A stretch of 64,000 nucleotides of DNA from Rhodanobacter sp. (lineage in GTDB: Bacteria > Pseudomonadota > Gammaproteobacteria > Xanthomonadales > Rhodanobacteraceae), in assembly GCA_024711345.1 (NCBI GenBank), contig JANJTA010000007.1, positions 1-64,000 on the forward strand. The letters are read 5' to 3'. Of this stretch, positions 1 to 11,388 are shown in pieces. The translations under genes were made by a program, and so were the position numbers. Under the pieces are notes generated by a model. That model was given only the letters and a program-made list of their open reading frames with translations. It searched no databases and had not been told where the DNA came from. Numbering within the stretch: position 1 is the stretch's first letter; each line of letters begins with the position of its first letter.

Positions 1-156
1 GTGGGGGGCTCTTTTGGTCTAACTTCTCCCGGGGTTTTCCCTGCGGCTCGTGGCGGGGCGCGGGGGGGGGGTGTCGGTTTTTGTCGTGGTGTGGGGGCGG
101 TAGAACACAACCACTCGCAGCCCCCCCCCGCGGGCTCCTGCACGGAAGGGAATGGA

Positions 157-1248
157 TCAGACGTACTCGACGACTTCGAGCCCGAAGCCGCCCAGCCCCA
201 CCAGCTTGCGCGGCGTGCCGAGCACGCGCAGGCGGTGCACGCCGAGGTCGGCCAGGATCTGCGCGCCGAGACCGAGCTGGCGCCATTCCTGTTGCTGCGC
301 CTCCTGCGGCGCCGGCTGGCCCGGCTGGCGGCTGAGCCGGGCCAGCAGCGCGTCGGGGGTGTCCTCGCCGGACAGCACCAGCAGCACGCCGCGGCCCTCG
401 TCGGCGATCCGGCGCAGCGCCGCGGTGACGGTGAGGCCGAGGTCGTCGCGCTTCAGATGCAGCACGTCGGACAGCGTGTTGCGCACGTGCACGCGGGTCA
501 GCACCGGCGCACCGTCGTCGACCTTGCCGCGCACCAGCGCGTAGTGCAGGCCGCGGCGGATCGCATCGCGGTACGCCACCAGCCGGAACGGACCGAACTC
601 GGTCTCCACCGCCTCCTCGTGCACGCGCTGCACGGTTTTCTCGGTTTCCAGGCGGTAGCGGATCAGCTCGGCGATGGTGCCGATCTTCAGGCCGTGCTTG
701 CGCGCGAAGATCTCCAGTTCCGGCCGACGCGCCATCGAGCCGTCCTCGTGCAGGATCTCGATCAGCACCGCCGACGGCTCCAGCCCGGCGAGCGCGGCCA
801 GGTCGCAACCGGCTTCGGTGTGTCCGGCGCGGGTCAGCACGCCGCCCGGCTGGGCGGTGAGCGGGAAGATGTGGCCGGGCTGCGACAGGTCCTGCGGCCT
901 GGCGTCCGATTTCACCGCGACCTGGATGGTGCGCGCGCGGTCGTGCGCCGAGATGCCGGTGGTCACGCCCTCCGCCGCCTCGATCGAGACGGTGAAGTTG
1001 GTGTGGTAGGCCGAGGTGTTGTCGCTGACCATCGGGCGCAGGCCGAGCTGACGCGTGCGCTGCTCGGTGAGCGTGAGGCACAGCAGGCCGCGTGCCTCGC
1101 GCACCATGAAGTTCACGTCCTCCGGCCGCACCATCTGCGCGGCCATGATCAGGTCGCCTTCGTTCTCGCGGTCCTCGTCGTCGAGGATGACGACCATGCG
1201 GCCGGCGCGGATGTCTTCGAGGATTTCGGGAATGGTGTTGAAAGCCAT
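157..1248 (-). CDS. ribB: 3,4-dihydroxy-2-butanone-4-phosphate synthase with degenerate C-terminal GTP cyclohydrolase II-like domain
   Basis: ORF begins [38 protein letters not shown], typical of RibB; the C-terminal half resembles RibA but lacks its Cys motif. Confidence 0.93.
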   Translation of the reverse strand: MAFNTIPEILEDIRAGRMVVILDDEDRENEGDLIMAAQMVRPEDVNFMVREARGLLCLTLTEQRTRQLGLRPMVSDNTSAYHTNFTVSIEAAEGVTTGISAHDRARTIQVAVKSDARPQDLSQPGHIFPLTAQPGGVLTRAGHTEAGCDLAALAGLEPSAVLIEILHEDGSMARRPELEIFARKHGLKIGTIAELIRYRLETEKTVQRVHEEAVETEFGPFRLVAYRDAIRRGLHYALVRGKVDDGAPVLTRVHVRNTLSDVLHLKRDDLGLTVTAALRRIADEGRGVLLVLSGEDTPDALLARLSRQPGQPAPQEAQQQEWRQLGLGAQILADLGVHRLRVLGTPRKLVGLGGFGLEVVEYV

Positions 1249-1271
1249 GAGTATGTCCGTGTCGTAGTTTC

Positions 1272-1384
1272 CTTCTCCCTGTGGGAGAAGGTGCCCCGAA
1301 GGGGCGGATGAGGGTTCGATCGGAGCGGAATACGCGGCACGCCCGAACCCTCATCCCAACCCTTCTCCCAACGGGAGAAGGGCT
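1272..1384. repeat. REP-like composite palindromic repeat, copy 1
   Basis: ttctccctgtgggagaaggtgccccgaaggggcggatgagggttcg...cgcccgaaccctcatcccaacccttctcccaacgggagaagg; a related inverted copy lies at 10063-10210. Confidence 0.75.
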
Positions 1385-1392
1385 CAAGCGGT

Positions 1393-2034
1393 TCAGGCGA
1401 AGCCGTGCTGCTTGAGGAAGGCCTCGTCCAGTTTCGGCGTCTCGCCGCCGGACAGCAGCCGCTCGATGTAGCGCGCGACCACGTCCACCTCGATGTTCAC
1501 CGCGTCGCCCACGCGGCGGGCGTGGAACGCGGTGTGCGCGACCGTGTGCGGGATCAGGTTGACGCCAAAGCGCGAGCCGGCGACTTCGTTGACGGTGAGG
1601 CTGGTGCCGTCGATGCACACCGAGCCTTTCGCCGCGATGTAGCGCGCGAGATTCGCCGGCACCTCGAAGGTCCAGCGCTGCGAGCGCCCGTCCGGCACGA
1701 TCGAGACCACCTTGCCGAGGCCGTCGACATGACCGGAAACCAGATGCCCGCCGAGGCGGTCGGCCAGGCGCAGCGCCTTCTCCAGGTTCACCGGGTCGCC
1801 GGCCTTGAGCCCACCCAGCGAAGTCAGCGACAAGGTCTCGTTGGAGACGTCGGCGCTGAAGCCGCGCGGCTCCAGCGCGATCGCGGTGAGGCACACGCCG
1901 GACACGGCGATCGAGTCGCCCAGCTGCACGTCGGCCAGGTCGAGCTCGGCGGTATCGACATGCAGGCGCACGTCGCCGCCACGCGGCTCGAGCCGCGCGA
2001 CGCGACCCACGGACTGGATGATGCCGGTGAACAT
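1393..2034 (-). CDS. ribE: Riboflavin synthase alpha chain
   Basis: Internal start MFTGIIQSVGRVARLEPRGGDVRLHV; duplicated lumazine-binding domains; ORF extends upstream to 2103. Confidence 0.93.
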   Translation of the reverse strand: MFTGIIQSVGRVARLEPRGGDVRLHVDTAELDLADVQLGDSIAVSGVCLTAIALEPRGFSADVSNETLSLTSLGGLKAGDPVNLEKALRLADRLGGHLVSGHVDGLGKVVSIVPDGRSQRWTFEVPANLARYIAAKGSVCIDGTSLTVNEVAGSRFGVNLIPHTVAHTAFHARRVGDAVNIEVDVVARYIERLLSGGETPKLDEAFLKQHGFA

Positions 2035-2167
2035 CAGCGCACCTCCGGCCGGAGGGCGAGCAACTGCATGGATGCCATGGATTTCATGAAACGTATCCCG
2101 CATGGAGTGAGCGAGTACGCCTCAAGGCATGAGGCCCGGCGCACGCCGCGAAGCGCCCGCCTGCCGT

Positions 2168-2326
2168 CTTCTCTTCATCCGGACTGTGAGGAAGCGGTCG
2201 CCCGCTGCCAACCGTCGGCTCCGGCATTCGACCGGATCTGCTGACCTTCCGGCGTGGCCGGAAGCGCTCGCGGGCTCGCCTCGAGAGGCCTACCGCCGGT
2301 GGGGAATTTCGCCCCGCCCTGAAGAC
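2168..2326 (-). promoter_or_regulatory. FMN riboswitch (RFN element) upstream of ribE-ribB
   Basis: Minus strand reads AGGGCGGGGCGAAATTCCCCACCGGCGGTA...CCCGCGAGC...GGTCAGCAGATCCGGT...GCCGGAGCCGACGGT...AGTCCGGATGAAGAGAAG, the hallmark RFN motifs in order. Confidence 0.96.
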
Positions 2327-2433
2327 GTGTAACGCCGGATGACCGGCCGGCGCAGTCTAGCACCATCGTCCGGCCCGGCCGGCGCCCCGGCGGAGAAACA
2401 GTGTTCCGCGGCGCGCACGGTCATGGCCAGCCT

Positions 2434-3345
2434 TCACGCCACCGACAGCGCCTGGACCAGGTGGTCGATCAGCGCCCGCAGCGCCGGGGCGCGGTCCGCC
2501 CCGGGCAGCCACAGCAGGTGGATCGGGAAGGCCGGCAGTTGCCAGTCCGGCAGCAGTTCCACCAGGCGCCCCTCGGCGACCAGGCCGTCGGCCATGTAGT
2601 CACCCTGCAGGCCGATGCCCACGCCGGCCAGCACGGCGTCGCGGATCGCCTGGGAGTCGTTGCAGGTCAGCACCGGCTCGATGCGCACCGCGCGCCGCTG
2701 GCGGTTTCGACTGAAGGACCACAGGGTGCCGCGGCGGTAGCCGCTGAAGGCGATGCAGCGGTGCGCCTTCAGATCCATCGGGTCGCGCAGCGGCGGCGCC
2801 GAGGCCAGGTAGGCGGGCGAGGCGCAGGGATACAGGCGCATCGTGCCGGCGCGGCGCGCCACCAGCTGCGCGTCGGCCAGCCGCCCCAGGCGCACGGCCA
2901 GATCGACCCGGGCCGCCACCATGTCCACGTAGGCATCGTCATAGGTCGCCTCGATGCGTACCCGCGGGTGCTCGCGCATGAAGCCGGCCAGCAGCGGCGC
3001 CAGGCGGTAGCGGCCGAAACTGGCTGGCAGGTGCACGCACAGCCGGCCGGCCAGTTCGCCGTCCGGCGGGTGCAAACCGGCGGCCAGCTCCGTCATCACC
3101 GTTTCCATGCGCTGCCACTGCGCCAGCAGTTGCTCGCCACGCGCGCTGAGCGCCATGCGCCGGGTGGTGCGCAGGAACAGCCGCGCGCCGACAGCCTCTT
3201 CCAGCGCCGCGATGCGCCGGCTCAGCACCGATGCCGTGCAGCCGATCTCCAGCGCCGCGCGCGAGAAGTTGAGCCGCCGCGCCGCGGCGGCGAAGGCGCG
3301 CAGTTCGCGCAGGCGGGTCGGCGTGAGGTCGAAGGATTGATTCAT
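2434..3345 (-). CDS. LysR-family transcriptional regulator
   Basis: N-terminal HTH LRELRAFAAAARRLNFSRAALEIGCTASVLSRRIAALEEAVGARLFLRTTR. Confidence 0.9.
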   Translation of the reverse strand: MNQSFDLTPTRLRELRAFAAAARRLNFSRAALEIGCTASVLSRRIAALEEAVGARLFLRTTRRMALSARGEQLLAQWQRMETVMTELAAGLHPPDGELAGRLCVHLPASFGRYRLAPLLAGFMREHPRVRIEATYDDAYVDMVAARVDLAVRLGRLADAQLVARRAGTMRLYPCASPAYLASAPPLRDPMDLKAHRCIAFSGYRRGTLWSFSRNRQRRAVRIEPVLTCNDSQAIRDAVLAGVGIGLQGDYMADGLVAEGRLVELLPDWQLPAFPIHLLWLPGADRAPALRALIDHLVQALSVA

Positions 3346-3434
3346 GGGGCGAACAAAAGATCACTCATTCGTGTGGATTATCGCAAGCCCCGGGTGGCGC
3401 GAGCATGGCCATATCCCCACCACGGAGTCCTCCC

Positions 3435-4445
3435 ATGCGCGCCATCCAGCTTGCCGCCTTCGGCCTCGACCACCTGCAGCAGGTCGACCTGCCCGCCCCG
3501 CGTCCCGGCCCGAACGAAGTGCTGGTGCGGATCGAGGCCGCCTCGCTCAACTTCCGCGACTGGATGCTGGTCGACGGCCAGCTGTACCGCGGCGTGTCGC
3601 TGCCGATCGTGCCGGTGTCCGACGGCGCCGGCACGGTGCTGGAGGTCGGCGCGGCGGTAACCCGCTTCAAGCCCGGCGACCGCGTCACCACCTTCTACAA
3701 GTCGCGCTGGATCGCCGGCGCGATGCGGCCGGAGTGGGAAGGCGCCGAGATCGGCGGGCCGGAGCCGGGCGTGATGCGCGAACTGGCCTGCTTCGACCAG
3801 TACTCGCTGGCGCGCGCGCCGGCGCACCTCTCCAGCGTGCAGGCGGCCACGCTGCCGATCGCCGCGCTCACCGCCTGGCAGGTGCTGGAAACCGCGCACA
3901 TCACCACCGGCCAGAGCGTGCTGCTGCTGGGCACCGGCGGCGTGTCGCTGTTCGCGCTGCAGTTCGCCAGGCTGCGCGGTGCGCGGGCGATCGTGCTGTC
4001 CTCCAGCGACGACAAGCTCGAGCGCGCGAAGGCGCTGGGCGCCGACGTCGGCATCAACTACGCCAAATACCCGCAGTGGGGCGCGCTGGTGCGCGAGGCC
4101 AGCGGCGGCGCGGGGGTGGACGCGGTGGTCGAAACCGTCGGCGCGGCCACCCTGGCGCAGTCGCTGGAAGCGGTACGCATGCACGGCTTCATCGGCGTGC
4201 TCGGCTGGCTCGGCGGAATGGAGGCCACCTTGCCGCTGGCCAAAGTGGTGCTCAGGCGCGTGCGACTGCAGGGGATATCGGTCGCCTCGCTGGAAGAACA
4301 CGAGCGGATGGTGGCGGCGATCGAAGCCACCGGCTTGGCGCCGGTGATCGATCGCGTCTACGGCTTTGGCCAGTTGCGCGAGGCGTTCGAACGCCTCACC
4401 GCCGGCGGCCACTTCGGCAAGCTCGCCGTCGACTTCAGCGCCTGA
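3435..4445 (+). CDS. Zinc-type alcohol dehydrogenase-like / NADPH:quinone oxidoreductase family protein
   Basis: MRAIQLAAFGLDHLQQVDLPAPRPGPNEVLVRIEAASLNFRDWM; Rossmann motif LLLGTGGVSLFALQFA; divergent from the LysR gene. Confidence 0.88.
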   Translation: MRAIQLAAFGLDHLQQVDLPAPRPGPNEVLVRIEAASLNFRDWMLVDGQLYRGVSLPIVPVSDGAGTVLEVGAAVTRFKPGDRVTTFYKSRWIAGAMRPEWEGAEIGGPEPGVMRELACFDQYSLARAPAHLSSVQAATLPIAALTAWQVLETAHITTGQSVLLLGTGGVSLFALQFARLRGARAIVLSSSDDKLERAKALGADVGINYAKYPQWGALVREASGGAGVDAVVETVGAATLAQSLEAVRMHGFIGVLGWLGGMEATLPLAKVVLRRVRLQGISVASLEEHERMVAAIEATGLAPVIDRVYGFGQLREAFERLTAGGHFGKLAVDFSA

Positions 4446-4472
4446 AGCCAACCCTGGCCGGGTGCGGTGGAA

Positions 4473-5567
4473 TCAACTCGGGCGCAGACGCAAGCGGAGG
4501 TCCGGCCCGACCATGCGCTGGTCGACCACCCGCAACTGCCAGCGCGATGCCATGTCGGCCAGCGGCGGCAACTGCAGCAGGGGCCGCGCGCCGTCGCCCA
4601 GCAGCAACGGCGCGACGTAGAGCAGCAGTTCGTCCAGGCAGCCCTGCTCGAACAGCGCACCGCACAGCGCGGGGCCCGCTTCGACGTGAACCTCGTTGAC
4701 CTCGCGCCGGGCCAGTTCGGCGAGTACGGCGGCCAGGTCGAGCTGGCCGCCGTGACCGGCGATGGCCACCCGCTCGGTCGCCGCCAGATGGGCGGCGACC
4801 GGAGCGCCGGCCGCATGCATGAGCAGCGTGGGCGCCGTCGTATCGAGCACGTGACTGCCGGACGGCGTGCGCAGGTGCGTATCCAGGATCACGCGCCATG
4901 GCGGGAGCGGCGACCCGGCTGGCCCTTCCACCCGGCGCACGGTCAGCCGCGGGTTGTCGGCCAGCACGGTGCCGCTGCCGGTGAGGATGGCGCTGCTGCG
5001 CGCACGCCAGCGCTGCACGTCGGCGCGTGCCGCCGCGCCGGTGATCCATTTCGATTCGCCGCTGGCCAGCGCGGTGCGGCCGTCCAGGCTCATCGCCAGC
5101 TTCACCCGCACGAACGGACGGCCGCGCTCGATCCGGCTGAAGAAGCCGCAGTTCAGCTCCCGCGCGGCTTCGCGCATCAGGCCCTGCTCGACCGCGATGC
5201 CGGCGGCGCGCAGCTTGCCGATGCCGTGGCCATCGACCTGCGGGAACGGGTCCTCGGCCGCAATCACCACCCGGCCGACGCCGGCGGCCACCAGGGCATC
5301 GGCACACGGCGGCGTACGCCCATGGTGTGCGCACGGCTCCAGCGTCACATACGCAGTCGCGCCGCGCGCCCGTTCACCGGCCTCGCGCAGCGCGAATACT
5401 TCCGCGTGCGGCTCGCCGGCGCGTTGATGGAAGCCGGCGCCGACCACCTCGCGACCGTGCGCGATCACGCAACCCACCCGCGGATTCGGCTGGGTGGTGT
5501 ACAGGCCGCGTTCGGCCAGGCGCAGGGCGTGCGCCATGTGTTCGTGGTCGGTGCCGGAAAAGATCAT
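4473..5567 (-). CDS. ribD: Bifunctional pyrimidine deaminase/reductase
   Basis: MAHALRLAERGLYTTQPNPRVGCVIAHG, PHAEVFAL, LEPCAHHGRTPPCADAL deaminase motifs plus reductase domain. Confidence 0.94.
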   Translation of the reverse strand: MIFSGTDHEHMAHALRLAERGLYTTQPNPRVGCVIAHGREVVGAGFHQRAGEPHAEVFALREAGERARGATAYVTLEPCAHHGRTPPCADALVAAGVGRVVIAAEDPFPQVDGHGIGKLRAAGIAVEQGLMREAARELNCGFFSRIERGRPFVRVKLAMSLDGRTALASGESKWITGAAARADVQRWRARSSAILTGSGTVLADNPRLTVRRVEGPAGSPLPPWRVILDTHLRTPSGSHVLDTTAPTLLMHAAGAPVAAHLAATERVAIAGHGGQLDLAAVLAELARREVNEVHVEAGPALCGALFEQGCLDELLLYVAPLLLGDGARPLLQLPPLADMASRWQLRVVDQRMVGPDLRLRLRPS

Positions 5568-5576
5568 GCCGTCATT

Positions 5577-5670
5577 GTAGAAGCCCGCTCGCGGGCGATG
5601 CCTTGGGGTCGGGATTCAGGACTCGGGATTCGCAAAAGCCAGGAGCATCGCCCGCGAGCGGGCTCCTACG
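5577..5670. repeat. Paired REP-like elements in inverted orientation
   Basis: agcccgctcgcgggcgatgcc ... ggagcatcgcccgcgagcgggctcctac; two inverted copies of a palindromic unit between ribD and nrdR. Confidence 0.8.
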
Positions 5671-6175
5671 GTTTGCGCTTGCTGCCGCCCAGCAACGGCA
5701 ACTGCAGCTCGGCCAAGCCCGGCAGGTCACGCTCCAGCTTCTCGATCTCCTCGCGGAACGCGTGCACGTCCTCGAACTTGCGGTAGACCGAGGCGAAGCG
5801 CACGTAGGCGACCTGGTCGAGATTCTTCAGCTCGCGCATCACCAGCTCGCCGACCTGGCGCGACGGCACCTCGCGCTCGCTGCTGCGGCGCAAGTCGTTG
5901 ACGATCGCGCGCACTGCGGCGTCCACCGCGTCGCTGGCCACCGGGCGCTTCTGCAGCGCCCGCTCGAAACTCACCCGCAGCTTGCGCTCGTCGAACGCCT
6001 CGCGCCGCTCACCGCTCTTGACGATCGCCGGCAGCTTCAGCTCCGCCGTCTCGAACGTGTTGAAGCGCTCGCCGCACTGCGGGCACTCGCGCCGACGACG
6101 CACGGTGCTGCCGTCCTCGGTCAGCCGCGAGTCGATCACGCGGGTGTCTTCGTGCTGGCAGAAGGGGCAGTGCAC
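5666..6175 (-). CDS. nrdR: Transcriptional repressor NrdR
   Basis: GTG start; (V/M)[41 protein letters not shown] zinc ribbon and ATP-cone. Confidence 0.95.
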   Translation of the reverse strand: MHCPFCQHEDTRVIDSRLTEDGSTVRRRRECPQCGERFNTFETAELKLPAIVKSGERREAFDERKLRVSFERALQKRPVASDAVDAAVRAIVNDLRRSSEREVPSRQVGELVMRELKNLDQVAYVRFASVYRKFEDVHAFREEIEKLERDLPGLAELQLPLLGGSKRKP

Positions 6176-6177
6176 GG

Positions 6178-6891
6178 TCAGCGAGTCTCGATCATGGCTT
6201 GCGCGAATGCACGCACGGGCGGCGGCAGCCGTCCCTGCAGCGCGCCGCGTTCGTGCTGGAACAGGGTGGCGACAAAGAACGGATGCCCGTCCAGTTCCAC
6301 CCCGCGCACGTCGCCCGCCTCGTCCAGCGCGTTGATCCGCAATGGACCGTCGCCCATGGCCTCGCGGAAACCGGGGTCGAGCCCATAGCTGCAGTGGTAG
6401 CCCTCGGAGGTCCGGGTGGCGCCATAGGCCTGCGCCAAGCGGGAGCCTTCGACCAGCCGCAGCGCGTCGGTCACCTCCACCAGCGAACACAGCAGCGGCA
6501 CGATGACCTGGCGGCCGACTCCGGGCGCGGTTTCGGCGTGCTCCGCGTCGTGCCAGCCGAGCACGTTGCGCGCGTACTCGAGCATCGCGTGCTGGAACCC
6601 GCCGCAGGTGCCGAGAAACGGCACCTGCCGCTCGCGCGCCACGCGGATCGCCGCCAGCGCGCCGTCCATGTCCCGGTAAGGGCTGGCCGGCACGCACCAG
6701 AGCCCATCGAAGCCGGCCAGTGCAGCGCCATCGCCGACCGTTTCGGTGGGTACCCATACCGGCTCGATCGACACGCCGAGCGCGTCCCCAGCCATGCCCA
6801 ATGCCACCGGAATGGCGCGATGCGCGGTCACGGCATCATCGCGGTCGCCGATCAGGCCGACGCGGAGGGACACGCCCGGTTCCTCAGCCAT
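6178..6891 (-). CDS. Stand-alone CTP synthase C-terminal-like class I glutamine amidotransferase domain protein
   Basis: [43 protein letters not shown] nucleophile elbow, EGYHCSYG; no CTP synthase N-terminal domain. Confidence 0.82.
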   Translation of the reverse strand: MAEEPGVSLRVGLIGDRDDAVTAHRAIPVALGMAGDALGVSIEPVWVPTETVGDGAALAGFDGLWCVPASPYRDMDGALAAIRVARERQVPFLGTCGGFQHAMLEYARNVLGWHDAEHAETAPGVGRQVIVPLLCSLVEVTDALRLVEGSRLAQAYGATRTSEGYHCSYGLDPGFREAMGDGPLRINALDEAGDVRGVELDGHPFFVATLFQHERGALQGRLPPPVRAFAQAMIETR

Positions 6892-8137
6892 AGACGGGGA
6901 ACTTGCGGCACTGCGCCTCGACCTTGGCGCGCACCGCGGCGATCACCTTGTCGTCGTTCGGCGCATCCAGCACGTCGCAGATCCAGTTGGCCAGTTCGAT
7001 GCAGTCGGCTTCCTGGTAGCCGCGGGTGGTGACGGCGGGGGTGCCCACGCGCAGGCCGGAGGTGACAAAGGGCTTCTGCGGGTCGTTCGGCACGGCGTTC
7101 TTGTTCACCGTGATGTGCGCCTTGCCAAGCGCGGCCTCGGCGTCCTTGCCGGTGATCGGCTTGCCGATCAGGTCGACCAGCATCAGGTGGTTCTCGGTGC
7201 CGCCGGAGACGATCTTGTAGCCGCGGGCGATGATGGTCCTGGCCATCGCCTTGGCGTTCTTCACCACCTGCGCCTGGTATTCCTTGAACGCCGGCTCCAG
7301 CGCTTCCTTGAACGCCACCGCCTTGGCCGCGATCACGTGCATCAGCGGCCCGCCCTGGATGCCGGGGAACACGATCGACTGCAACTTCTTCTCGATCTCC
7401 TCGCCCGCACCCTTGGCGACGATGATGCCGCCGCGCGGGCCGCGCAACGTCTTGTGGGTGGTGGAGGTGACCACGTGCGCGTGCGGCAGCGGGCTCGGGT
7501 ACACGCCGGCGGCGACCAGGCCGGCAACGTGCGCCATGTCCACGAACAGGTAGGCGCCGACCTTGTCGGCGATGGCGCGGAAGCGCACCCAGTCCATCAC
7601 CTGCGAATAGGCGGAGAAGCCGGCCACGATCATCTTCGGCTGGTGCTCCACGGCAAGGCGCTCGACCTCGTCGTAGTCGACCAGGCCCTGGTCGTTCACG
7701 CCGTACTGCACGGCGTGGAGGATCTTGCCGGAAAGGTTGACCTTGGCGCCGTGGGTGAGGTGGCCGCCGTGCGCCAGCGACATGCCGAGGATGGTGTCGC
7801 CCGGCTGCAGCAGCGCGAAATACACCGCCTGGTTGGCCTGCGAGCCGGAGTGCGGCTGCACGTTGGCGTAGTCGCAGTCGAACAGCCGCTTCAGCCGCTC
7901 GATCGCCAGCTTCTCGGCCACGTCCACGTACTCGCAGCCGCCGTAGTAGCGCTTGCCCGGGTAGCCCTCGGCGTACTTGTTGGTGAGCTTGGAGCCCTGC
8001 GCTTCCATCACCCGCGGACTGGCGTAGTTCTCCGAGGCGATCAGCTCGACGTGATCTTCCTGGCGCTGGCCTTCGTCGGCGATGGCCTTGGCCAGTTCGT
8101 CGTCGTAACCGGCAATCGTGCAGTCCTTGGGGAACAT
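6884..8137 (-). CDS. glyA: Serine hydroxymethyltransferase
   Basis: [44 protein letters not shown] and [15 protein letters not shown]-lysine motif. Confidence 0.97.
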   Translation of the reverse strand: MFPKDCTIAGYDDELAKAIADEGQRQEDHVELIASENYASPRVMEAQGSKLTNKYAEGYPGKRYYGGCEYVDVAEKLAIERLKRLFDCDYANVQPHSGSQANQAVYFALLQPGDTILGMSLAHGGHLTHGAKVNLSGKILHAVQYGVNDQGLVDYDEVERLAVEHQPKMIVAGFSAYSQVMDWVRFRAIADKVGAYLFVDMAHVAGLVAAGVYPSPLPHAHVVTSTTHKTLRGPRGGIIVAKGAGEEIEKKLQSIVFPGIQGGPLMHVIAAKAVAFKEALEPAFKEYQAQVVKNAKAMARTIIARGYKIVSGGTENHLMLVDLIGKPITGKDAEAALGKAHITVNKNAVPNDPQKPFVTSGLRVGTPAVTTRGYQEADCIELANWICDVLDAPNDDKVIAAVRAKVEAQCRKFPVYG

Positions 8138-8251
8138 TCTGGCCTCGGCAATTGGCTAACGGGATTAGCCGGAAAGTGTAGCGCCGCCGGGCGTTTGCAG
8201 CCACCGCCTGGCGGTTCCGGACGGCGGCATCGGCGCAACGCCACAACCCGC

Positions 8252-8257
8252 TATAAT
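8252..8257 (+). promoter_or_regulatory. Candidate -10 element for ettA
   Basis: Consensus TATAAT about 70 nt upstream of the ettA start; -35 is poor. Confidence 0.45.
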
Positions 8258-8327
8258 GTGCGGTTTGATGAATTCCCTTTCCGTGCCGACCCAAGCAGGC
8301 GGTGCGGAGAACGCCTTCGGAGGTTGC

Positions 8328-9995
<1,668 letters not shown>

Positions 9996-10062
9996 AAGCC
10001 GGGAATGGGGAAGCGGGATGAAGGAATCGGAAAAACTCCCCGCTCCAGACTACCCGGACTTG

Positions 10063-10210
10063 GCCCCTCTCCTGCCGGGAGAGGGGTTGGGGTGAGGGTT
10101 CGGGCGAAGCGCGATCTTGGAATCCGGCGTGAGATCCACGCTCTCGCTCCGCCCGCACCCCTCATCGGCCCCTTCGGGGCACCTTCTCACCCACAAGGGG
10201 ACTCTCAAAG
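10063..10210. repeat. REP-like composite palindromic repeat, copy 2 (inverted relative to copy 1)
   Basis: cctctcctgccgggagaggggttggggtgagggttcgggcg...ctcatcggccccttcggggcaccttctcacc; matches the reverse complement of 1272-1384. Confidence 0.75.
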
Positions 10211-10250
10211 GTCGCCGAGGGGAGAAGGGAATCCGTTCACGGAGACTCCG

Positions 10251-11069
10251 ATGCACTTCATGCAGTCACTGCAGCAAGCCTGGACCCGCAACGACTCGCT
10301 GGTCTGCGTGGGGCTCGATCCGGAGCCGGCGAAGTTTCCCGCGCACCTGCGTGACGCACCGGATGCGGTGTTCCGGTTCTGCGCCGCCATCGTCGACGCC
10401 ACCGCCGACCTGGTCTGCGCGTTCAAGCCGCAGATCGCGCACTTCGCCGCGCTGCGTGCGGAGGACGCGCTGGAGCGGCTGATCGCGCACATCCACGACC
10501 GGCATCCCGGCGTGCCGGTGATCCTCGACGCCAAGCGCGGCGACATCGGCTCCACCGCGCAGCACTACGCCAGCGAGGCGTTCGAGCGCTACCGCGCCGA
10601 TGCGGTCACCCTGAACCCCTACCTCGGCCGCGACTCGATCCAGCCGTTCCTCGACCGTGCCGACAAGGGTGTGATCCTGCTCTGCCGCACCTCCAACCCC
10701 GGCGGCGCGGATTTCCAGGCGCTGGACTGCGGCGGCAAGCCGCTGTACCTGCGAGTGGCCGAGACCGTCGCCCGCGACTGGAACGCCCACGGCAACTGCG
10801 CGCTGGTCACCGGCGCCACCTGGCCGGAAGAGTTGGGCCAGGTGCGCGCCGCGGTCGGCGATATGCCGCTGCTGGTGCCCGGCATCGGCGCCCAGGGCGG
10901 CGACGTGGCAGCGGTGCTGCGCCACGGCCGCACGGCTGCCGGCACGGGCCTGCTGATCAGTTCGTCGCGCGCGATCCTGTACGCCGGCCACGGCGAGGAT
11001 TTCGCCGCGGCCGCGCGTGCCGCCGCCAGCGAACTGCGCGACGCCATTAACCGCGGCCGCCGCGGCTGA
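10251..11069 (+). CDS. pyrF: Orotidine-5'-phosphate decarboxylase
   Basis: [60 protein letters not shown]. Confidence 0.95.
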   Translation: MHFMQSLQQAWTRNDSLVCVGLDPEPAKFPAHLRDAPDAVFRFCAAIVDATADLVCAFKPQIAHFAALRAEDALERLIAHIHDRHPGVPVILDAKRGDIGSTAQHYASEAFERYRADAVTLNPYLGRDSIQPFLDRADKGVILLCRTSNPGGADFQALDCGGKPLYLRVAETVARDWNAHGNCALVTGATWPEELGQVRAAVGDMPLLVPGIGAQGGDVAAVLRHGRTAAGTGLLISSSRAILYAGHGEDFAAAARAAASELRDAINRGRRG

Positions 11070-11093
11070 GCGAGTCGCGCGCCGGCGCCGCGG

Positions 11094-11351
11094 TCAACCC
11101 GTCGCCGTCTTCGCCGCCTGCAACGCCTTCGTCTTCAGGTCCAACATATCGGCCGCGTCCAGCAGCGCGCGCGCAAAGCTGCGCACCTCGGCGGGACGCA
11201 AGGCATACCAGTTGCCGCTCTTGCCGGCCTCGTCCACCTTGCGACCCGCGCGGGACACGCAATGCGGCCGGAAGATCACCATGCCGGTCAGCGCTTCCGA
11301 GCTGATGTCCGCCGAGACGATCTGCAGGCGCGTTTCATCTTCTTTCTTCAC
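11094..11351 (-). CDS. Small conserved hypothetical protein (about 85 aa)
   Basis: GTG-start ORF VKKEDETRLQIVSADISSEALTGMVIFRPHCVSRAGRKVDEAGKSGNWY... between pyrF and the acyltransferase; start uncertain. Confidence 0.6.
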   Translation of the reverse strand: MKKEDETRLQIVSADISSEALTGMVIFRPHCVSRAGRKVDEAGKSGNWYALRPAEVRSFARALLDAADMLDLKTKALQAAKTATG

Positions 11352-11388
11352 CGAAGTTCTCCCGGGCGGACATCCGCCCTCCCGCAGC

